Positions 1-3,775 of a stretch of 5,305 nt of DNA are shown here, one piece after another. Under the pieces are notes generated by a model. It saw only the letters and a program-made list of their open reading frames with translations. It was not told where the DNA came from and made no database searches. The translations under genes were made by a program, and so were the position numbers. The stretch is from an uncultured Haemophilus sp. (GTDB lineage: Bacteria > Pseudomonadota > Gammaproteobacteria > Enterobacterales > Pasteurellaceae): NCBI GenBank assembly GCA_902482195.1, contig CABSZQ010000115.1, forward strand, positions 1 to 5,305, given 5' to 3'. The stretch's first letter is position 1. Each line of letters opens with the position of its first letter.

Positions 1-158
1 ATTAGGAATCTTAGGTAGGGAAAAAATAGATCATTGAATTTTAATGGATAGGTATTTCAGTAATATATCCAAAAGATTAAGTTTTCTGACGTTAGGTTTT
101 TATTGGCTTTTAAATTTTTAGCTACCTAAAAGGTATATAATTTAAAATATCTAGATAT

Positions 159-220
159 AAAGTGCGGTCAATTTCCAAAGGGTTTTAAAACCTCTTAAAA
201 ATTGACTGCACTTTTTATTT
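159..220 (+). terminator. Uptake-signal hairpin and intrinsic terminator at the purT 3' end
   Basis: Bases 159-174 pair with 199-214 in a 16-bp stem that has a single G-U pair (166/207) when read as plus-strand RNA. The left arm carries a perfect uptake signal core (160-168). The right arm is the inverse copy with one mismatch. The 24-base loop contains a further palindrome, GGTTTTAAAACC (181-192). The T-run TTTTTATTT (212-220) follows on the plus strand, so termination should be best for transcripts arriving from the left. On the minus strand the G-U becomes a C/A mismatch and the T-tract is only TTTATAT, but the hairpin may still end or protect the luxS-purT transcript. Uptake-signal pairs acting as terminators are a known feature of Haemophilus genomes. 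Confidence 0.75.
160..168 (+). repeat. DNA uptake signal sequence (Hin type), left arm of hairpin
   Basis: Perfect AAGTGCGGT core followed by CAATTT, the usual AT-rich flank. It is the recognition sequence for DNA uptake by competent Haemophilus-type Pasteurellaceae. It is the only perfect copy outside a coding region in this window. Confidence 0.9.
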
Positions 221-246
221 TCAACGATATTTAAGTTGAGCAAACT

Positions 247-1428
247 TTATAATTTCACATCCAACTTCGCGTAAGCGCGCTCTACTTTTTCTAATGCTTT
301 TTCTACGGAAACATCACGAGCAAGTAAGACACCTAAACGGCGATGGCCATTGACTTCGACTTTGCCGAAAATGCGAATATTGGTGTGCGGTTCAGCCAAT
401 ACTTCGGTGATATTGCCAAATTGCACGTTTTTCGATTGACCTTCTACCACAATGGCTTTGGAAGCGGATGGGCTAATTAAGGTGATTTCTGGGATAGGTA
501 AGCCTAAAATTGCACGGGCGTGTAAGGCAAATTCAGATAATTCTTGAGAAATCAATGTCACCATGCCGGTATCATGTGGGCGCGGGGAAACTTCATTGAA
601 GATAACCTCATCACCACACACAAACATTTCTACACCAAAAATGCCGCGACCACCTAATGCAGTGGTAATTTTCTCTGCTACGTCTTGTGCTTTTTTCAAG
701 GCCGCTTCAGACATGGCTTGTGGTTGCCAAGATTCGCGATAGTCGCCATCTTCTTGACGATGGCCGATTGGCGCTAAGAAGCTGGTGCCATTAATGTGGC
801 GAACGGTGAGCAAGGTGATTTCATAATCGAATTTAACAAACCCTTCTACAATCACGCGTCCTGCGCCTGCGCGACCACCTTGTTGAGCGTAATCCCAGGC
901 TTTTTGTAAATCGTCTTTGGATTTCAAAATGCTTTGACCGTGACCAGAAGAGGACATAATAGGTTTCACCACGCAAGGAATACCGATTTTTTCAACCGCA
1001 CTTTGGAAGTCCGCAAAGTTATCGACAAATTGATAAGGTGAAGTTGGTAGGCCAAGCTCTTCGGCTGCTAAACGGCGAATGCCTTCGCGATTCATCGTAA
1101 GCTTGGTGGCTTTGGCGGTAGGAACAACATTAAACCCTGCTTTTTCTAATTCAATTAGCGTATCAGTTGCGATGGCTTCCACTTCCGGCACGATGTAATC
1201 TGGGCGCTCTTTTTCCACTAAGGCTTTGAGGGCTGCCCCATCTAGCATGGAAATCGTATAAGCACGATGTGCCACTTGTTGTGCTGGGGCGTTTTCATAA
1301 CGATCAACGGCAATCACTTCCACGCCTAAACGTTGTAATTCAATCACCACCTCTTTGCCCAATTCACCAGAGCCAAGCATCATCACTTTGATAGCATTCG
1401 GGGTTAATGCTGTACCTAAGGTTGTCAT
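247..1428 (-). CDS. purT: Formate-dependent phosphoribosylglycinamide formyltransferase PurT (GAR transformylase 2)
   Basis: PurT converts GAR (5'-phosphoribosylglycinamide), formate and ATP to formyl-GAR, ADP and phosphate. This is the third step of cytosolic purine synthesis, done here without the formyl-tetrahydrofolate used by PurN. The 393 residues match the E. coli enzyme (392) nearly end to end. Visible are the N-terminal GSGELGKE loop (19-26, GAR binding with E82 in the VPEVEAIAT segment), the ATP-grasp domain with R114, K155 and the SSSGHGQ loop (159-165), and the metal ligands E267 and E279 before SPRPHDTG. All expected residues are present, so the enzyme should be active. The ATG at 1428 is set by AAGGA (1435-1439) six bases upstream, which overlaps the luxS stop; only nine bases separate the two genes. 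It is therefore the second gene of the luxS operon, and no separate promoter was seen. An uptake signal lies within the gene (995-1003). Confidence 0.97.
   Translation of the reverse strand: MTTLGTALTPNAIKVMMLGSGELGKEVVIELQRLGVEVIAVDRYENAPAQQVAHRAYTISMLDGAALKALVEKERPDYIVPEVEAIATDTLIELEKAGFNVVPTAKATKLTMNREGIRRLAAEELGLPTSPYQFVDNFADFQSAVEKIGIPCVVKPIMSSSGHGQSILKSKDDLQKAWDYAQQGGRAGAGRVIVEGFVKFDYEITLLTVRHINGTSFLAPIGHRQEDGDYRESWQPQAMSEAALKKAQDVAEKITTALGGRGIFGVEMFVCGDEVIFNEVSPRPHDTGMVTLISQELSEFALHARAILGLPIPEITLISPSASKAIVVEGQSKNVQFGNITEVLAEPHTNIRIFGKVEVNGHRRLGVLLARDVSVEKALEKVERAYAKLDVKL
995..1003 (-). repeat. DNA uptake signal inside purT
   Basis: Perfect AAGTGCGGT core on the minus strand, read within PurT residues 142-145 as QSAV. 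Confidence 0.85.
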
Positions 1429-1437
1429 GTTGTGTCC

Positions 1438-1941
1438 TTATTTTAAGAAAGATTCATCAAGCGCTAAATCGTCATTTTTATTAATTCCCACACCGCGAGC
1501 AATCACATTTTTAGCAATATCATGTGCTTCTTCTAAAGAATGCTCGGTGTAAGTCCCACATTGGTATTTGTTTAATTCAGGAATTTGGTTTTGATCTTGC
1601 ACGGTTAAAATATCTTTCATGGAAGCTAACCATGCATCAGCCACTTGTTGCTCGTTTGGTGTGCCGATTAATGACATGTAAAAACCTGTGCGGCAACCCA
1701 TTGGGGAAATATCGATGATTTCTACATTGTCATTGTTTAAATGGTCGCGCATGAAGCCCGCAAATAAATGCTCAAGGGTGTGAATCCCTTTTGGAGGAAG
1801 AATTTCTTTGTTTGGAATGCAAAAACGAAGATCAAAAACGGTGATGTCATCGCCCTTTGGGGTACGCATCGTTTTGGCAACGCGCACGGCAGGTGCGTTC
1901 ATACGGGTGTGATCCACTTTAAAACTGTCGAGTAATGGCAT
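1438..1941 (-). CDS. luxS: S-ribosylhomocysteine lyase LuxS (AI-2 synthesis)
   Basis: LuxS splits S-ribosylhomocysteine into homocysteine and DPD (4,5-dihydroxy-2,3-pentanedione), which cyclises to the signal AI-2. This completes detoxification of S-adenosylhomocysteine in the cytosol. The 167-residue protein has the family's usual length. It shows R39 in LRFCIP, the HTLEH signature (zinc ligands H54 and H58, general base E57), the catalytic cysteine C83 in MGCRTGFY and the third zinc ligand C128 in QCGTYTEHS. The start at 1941 is chosen over an in-frame ATG at 1983 because [15 protein letters not shown] is the conserved N-terminus of the family and AAGGA (1949-1953) sits seven bases upstream; the upstream ATG has no such site and would add 14 unrelated residues encoded within the promoter. 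First gene of a luxS-purT operon. Divergent from the candidate sRNA on the plus strand. Confidence 0.98.
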   Translation of the reverse strand: MPLLDSFKVDHTRMNAPAVRVAKTMRTPKGDDITVFDLRFCIPNKEILPPKGIHTLEHLFAGFMRDHLNNDNVEIIDISPMGCRTGFYMSLIGTPNEQQVADAWLASMKDILTVQDQNQIPELNKYQCGTYTEHSLEEAHDIAKNVIARGVGINKNDDLALDESFLK

Positions 1942-1965
1942 ATTTATTTCCTTGAAAATCAGTGA

Positions 1966-1994
1966 TTTGTAAATTAATTGCAAGTTTTTGTAAA
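1966..1994 (-). promoter_or_regulatory. Likely luxS-purT sigma-70 promoter
   Basis: On the minus strand, -35 TTTACA (1989-1994, 5 of 6 to TTGACA) and -10 TACAAA (1966-1971, 4 of 6 to TATAAT) are separated by exactly 17 bases. Transcription would begin near 1959, giving a short leader of roughly 18 bases before the ATG. The A-rich stretch directly upstream of the -35 (1995-2014) resembles an UP element. Predicted by eye only. Confidence 0.55.
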
Positions 1995-2014
1995 TTTTTT
2001 TACATTTTTTTACA
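1995..2014. repeat. Tandem 10-base repeat TTTTTTTACA, two copies (phased A-tracts)
   Basis: Two exact, abutting copies lie at 1995-2004 and 2005-2014. With the T5 run at 1985-1989 they place three A-tracts about one helical turn apart, which is the classic pattern for intrinsic DNA bending. They lie between the luxS -35 and the -35 of the divergent sigma-E-type promoter. Confidence 0.7.
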
Positions 2015-2021
2015 ATTTCTT

Positions 2022-2049
2022 TGAACTTTTCTTTTTAGCGTCGGTCTTA
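2022..2049 (+). promoter_or_regulatory. Candidate sigma-E (RpoE) promoter for the divergent small RNA
   Basis: TGAACTT (GAACTT at 2023-2028) is followed 16 bases later by TCTTA (2045-2049), preceded by GG. This fits the sigma-E pattern GGAACTT-N16-TCnnA, with the same spacing as E. coli degP and rpoH P3. A sigma-70 reading (TTGAAC with TATAGA) would need a 21-base spacer and is unlikely. The start of transcription is expected around 2053-2057. Confidence 0.6.
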
Positions 2050-2053
2050 TAGA

Positions 2054-2130
2054 ACAAGCAACTTGCAGTTGTTTTAATAAAATTGGTTCCTTAGGTTATT
2101 TGCCCCTTACTCGATAAGGGGCGTTTTTTT
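2054..2130 (+). ncRNA. Candidate small regulatory RNA, positional counterpart of MicA
   Basis: About 77 bases between a sigma-E-type promoter and a strong intrinsic terminator, with no open reading frame and no other plus-strand gene to explain the terminator. In E. coli, MicA is a sigma-E-dependent, Hfq-binding sRNA of similar size (about 72 nt) encoded divergently beside luxS; it represses outer-membrane protein mRNAs such as ompA. Here the visible parts are a 5' hairpin (2056-2062 with 2068-2074, one G-U pair, loop TTGCA), an A/U-rich linker (2072-2084) suitable for Hfq, an unpaired GGTTCCTTAGG (2085-2095) complementary to Shine-Dalgarno sequences, and the terminator with seven T. The primary sequence does not obviously match E. 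coli MicA, so the name rests on position, promoter type and size. The exact 5' end is a guess. It could instead be an unrelated sRNA. Confidence 0.6.
2102..2130 (+). terminator. Intrinsic terminator of the candidate sRNA
   Basis: GCCCCTTA (2102-2109) pairs perfectly with TAAGGGGC (2115-2122) around the loop CTCGA, followed by G and seven T (2124-2130). On the minus strand the bases after the stem are AAATAACC, so it should not terminate yqaA transcription efficiently. Confidence 0.9.
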
Positions 2131-2197
2131 ATCTGTTGAATATCAATTCGTCTTTATTCTAGCCCACAACCAGGTTATGCACAAAGGCTATTCATGG

Positions 2198-2677
2198 CTA
2201 TGACACGAAAGGTAAACTGAAAAAGAGCAGGGCAATATAACGCAGTCCTTTTCCAATCGCCATAAAAATCAAACAACTAATCCAGTTCAAACGAAGCCAA
2301 CCGGCTACCGCACAAAATACATCCCCGATAATAGGCAACCAGCTCAATAACAAAGTGATGGCGCCATAGCGTTGTATTTTGTTTATCGCCCATAAAGTGC
2401 GGTCATTTTTGCTGTCAATTTTCGGAAACCATCGTCCAATCCAATAAGTGGTGAGGCTGCCTAGTGTGTTTCCTGCAGTTGCCAGAAAAACAAGCCAGAA
2501 AATATCCGCACTTAATAATGACCCGACCAATACTTTTGGCGCAGCCAGGGAGACAAACACAATTTCTGAATTACCCGGCAAAATGGTGGCACTTAAGAAA
2601 GCGCTGAAAAACATCAGCCACAAGCCATGGGTTTGCCAAAAATCAGCCAAAAAACTGAAAGAGAAAATGTCCCACAT
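2198..2677 (-). CDS. yqaA: YqaA family inner-membrane protein (DedA/SNARE-associated type)
   Basis: Small integral membrane protein of 159 residues, similar to E. coli YqaA (142) and related to the DedA/VTT superfamily, some of whose members move lipids. The exact function of YqaA is not established. Hydrophobic segments are seen near residues 18-33, 55-80, 104-126 and 131-157. Conserved motifs are LPGNSE (33-38), GNTLGSLT (69-76) and RYGA...SWLPIIGD (103-119); the last carries the proline and acidic residue typical of the superfamily's re-entrant region. The start is coupled to yqaB by TAATG, where the two genes share one base, so translation probably relies on ribosomes ending yqaB; only a weak AGAG lies upstream. 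The loop at 85-99 is longer than in E. coli and contains DRTL, encoded by an inverted uptake signal. No intrinsic terminator follows the TAG stop in the yqaA direction. Confidence 0.88.
   Translation of the reverse strand: MWDIFSFSFLADFWQTHGLWLMFFSAFLSATILPGNSEIVFVSLAAPKVLVGSLLSADIFWLVFLATAGNTLGSLTTYWIGRWFPKIDSKNDRTLWAINKIQRYGAITLLLSWLPIIGDVFCAVAGWLRLNWISCLIFMAIGKGLRYIALLFFSLPFVS
2395..2403 (+). repeat. DNA uptake signal inside yqaA
   Basis: Perfect AAGTGCGGT core followed by CATTTTT, antisense to yqaA. It falls in the loop between the second and third membrane segments, where it is read as DRTL (residues 92-95). Confidence 0.85.
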
Positions 2678-3276
2678 TAGGCTCTAATAATCTCTCGCGT
2701 TCTGACATCAAACACATCCATCCCTGCATTTAATCCCGCTTTTACGCCGAGATCAGCATCTTCAAAGACGATACAACGTGATGGTTCAGCTTTTGCCAGT
2801 TCTGCGCAGCGTAAAAAGGTTTCAGGATGCGGTTTATGTTCTTTCACATCATCAGCACTCACAATGGCGTTAAAGTAATGTTTGATATCTAATTTTTGCA
2901 TCAACATATCAATCATTTGGCGGTTCGAACCTGAACCAAGCGCAATTGGCTTTTGTTGATAGTAATGACGCACCACGTCAAAGGTCGGGAGTAATTTTGA
3001 TTCTGTTGGAATCAATTCATAAGAAAGTTTGCGTTTTGCTTGTATGACTTCATTTAAACGTTCTTGTGGCATACCGGCATCTTGCATAATAGCTGAGGCG
3101 ATAGTGCTCACGGTTGCGCCACCTAAATCATACATAATTTGGCTGTTAAAACGATAACCAAATTGTTCCCCTACCATACTCCACGCGCGGGCGTGCACTG
3201 GCATGGTGTCGATTAAGGTGCCATCCATATCAAAAATAAGGCCATCATATTTTTCAAAAAGTCTGTTATCTATCAT
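2677..3276 (-). CDS. yqaB: HAD-superfamily sugar phosphatase YqaB (fructose-1-phosphatase type)
   Basis: Cytosolic phosphatase of the beta-phosphoglucomutase-like HAD subfamily. E. coli YqaB hydrolyses fructose-1-phosphate and other small sugar phosphates. The 199 residues show all four HAD motifs: DMDGT (nucleophile D16, acid/base D18), the GSGS motif II (114-117), K148 in HKPHPETF (motif III), and EDADLG (172-177, magnesium ligands D173 and D175). The stretch after DMDGT forms the small helical cap that selects the substrate. Similarity to E. coli YqaB (188) runs to the DVR at 190-192; this protein has seven further residues. ATG at 3276 has AGGAA (3285-3289) eight bases upstream. First gene of a yqaB-yqaA operon. 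Overall identity is strong; the substrate is inferred from the family. Confidence 0.93.
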   Translation of the reverse strand: MIDNRLFEKYDGLIFDMDGTLIDTMPVHARAWSMVGEQFGYRFNSQIMYDLGGATVSTIASAIMQDAGMPQERLNEVIQAKRKLSYELIPTESKLLPTFDVVRHYYQQKPIALGSGSNRQMIDMLMQKLDIKHYFNAIVSADDVKEHKPHPETFLRCAELAKAEPSRCIVFEDADLGVKAGLNAGMDVFDVRTREIIRA

Positions 3277-3387
3277 TTATTGCTTTCCTAGTTAGTAAAT
3301 TTTTTCACTTTATTTCAATTTTGTGATCTGTGCACTGGTAATTTTATGAAATAGCGGTAAAGTTATCCTATCTTAAAAAGGAATGTT

Positions 3388-3753
3388 ATGTCGTTACTCA
3401 AACAATTAACCCGTTGGAAAATTCGCGGTCAGATTGATCAGGACGTTATTGATATTATTCTGACTTTACAAAGTCGCCTAGAGCATCATTGGCGCATTGA
3501 TGTGTCGATTCCGACCGTCATCACACTCTTATTGCATATTGCCAACAGCCTTGCCCGCTTAAAACGAGGCGGTTGCGTTTCCCCGCTTCATCAATCCTTT
3601 TATGATGAAATGCAAAGTGCGGTTATTTTCCCTGATGTTTTGGAAATTCACCACGATTTGCTTTCTTTTATTCCGCAAGAAATTCCCGAAGCCGAGCAGA
3701 GCTATTATTTAGCCAATATTTATAGCTTGCTGCTGGAGCAAGATAAAAAATAA
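3388..3753 (+). CDS. Small stand-alone PRD-like domain protein, function unknown
   Basis: Protein of 121 residues, predicted soluble, with no signal peptide or membrane segment. The pattern from residue 43 on resembles one PTS regulation domain (PRD): LLLHIANSLARLKRG (47-61) matches the conserved His-helix, followed by a central helix with EMQ...FPDVLEIH (74-88) and the closing E...YYLANIY helix (103-112). PRDs usually occur in pairs inside sugar-operon antiterminators (BglG/LicT) or activators (LevR/MtlR) and are phosphorylated on histidine by PTS proteins. Here there is one PRD, no RNA-binding, helix-turn-helix, EIIA or EIIB domain, and N110 replaces the usual second histidine. Size and architecture recall the uncharacterised E. 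coli YhfY. The start is fixed by AAGGA (3378-3382) five bases upstream. Divergent from yqaB and convergent with ppx. An uptake signal (3615-3623) encodes QSAV. A regulatory or protein-binding role is inferred; the PRD assignment is by eye. Confidence 0.72.
   Translation: MSLLKQLTRWKIRGQIDQDVIDIILTLQSRLEHHWRIDVSIPTVITLLLHIANSLARLKRGGCVSPLHQSFYDEMQSAVIFPDVLEIHHDLLSFIPQEIPEAEQSYYLANIYSLLLEQDKK
3615..3623 (+). repeat. DNA uptake signal inside the PRD-like gene
   Basis: Perfect AAGTGCGGT core followed by TATTTT, read as QSAV at residues 76-79. Confidence 0.85.
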
Positions 3754-3772
3754 GGGCATGAAAGCCCTTATT
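3745..3772 (-). terminator. Shared terminator hairpin between the PRD-like gene and ppx
   Basis: AATAAGGGC (3749-3757) and GCCCTTATT (3764-3772) form a 9-bp perfect stem with loop ATGAAA. On the minus strand it is followed by T bases (3750-3745), making it a good terminator for ppx. On the plus strand only TCTAT follows, so it is weaker for the PRD-like gene, although the stem may protect that mRNA's 3' end. The TAA stop of the PRD-like gene (3751-3753) lies inside the stem, and the ppx T-tract is provided by its final lysine codons. Confidence 0.8.
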
Positions 3773-3775
3773 CTA

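Larger units (their letters stand above)
1..246. other. Intergenic region without a recognisable gene
   Basis: This AT-rich stretch lies downstream of purT and runs to the left edge of the window. All three plus-strand frames close within about 12 codons of the edge, so no gene runs in from the left by more than a short tail. The only clear structure is the uptake-signal hairpin at 159-214. A small TACC/GGTA dyad around 124-135 is too weak to call. Confidence 0.6.

Noticed and set aside
1355..1718. Plus-strand open frames opposite purT and luxS, and similar ones opposite yqaA and ppx
   Set aside because: They lie antisense to clearly conserved genes, lack recognisable domains and are expected by chance.
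1942..1983. N-terminal extension of luxS to an upstream in-frame ATG at 1983
   Set aside because: The extra 14 residues are not part of the LuxS family, no Shine-Dalgarno precedes 1983, and the stretch contains the likely -10 element. The 1941 start has a good SD and the conserved N-terminus.
1989..2004. TyrR box (TGTAAA-N6-TTTACA)
   Set aside because: The half-sites are present but spaced by four bases, not six, and the sequence is explained as well by the A-tract repeat and the luxS -35.
2021..2053. Sigma-70 promoter TTGAAC/TATAGA for the plus-strand RNA
   Set aside because: The spacer is 21 bases, well outside the usual 16-18; the sigma-E reading fits spacing and both elements.
2131..2197. 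A short peptide gene between the sRNA and yqaA
   Set aside because: The only plus-strand ATG frame seen (from 2177) closes after eight codons and has no ribosome binding site.
3325..3340. CRP site between yqaB and the PRD-like gene (TGTGATCTGTGCACT)
   Set aside because: The left half TGTGATCT is perfect, but the right half matches poorly and only at the wrong spacing. A half-site alone is not enough.
3290..3377. Promoters for yqaB and the PRD-like gene
   Set aside because: Candidate hexamers exist (for example TTGAAA with TACTAA on the minus strand), but spacing is 15 bases or matches are 3 of 6 or less, so no specific promoter can be supported.
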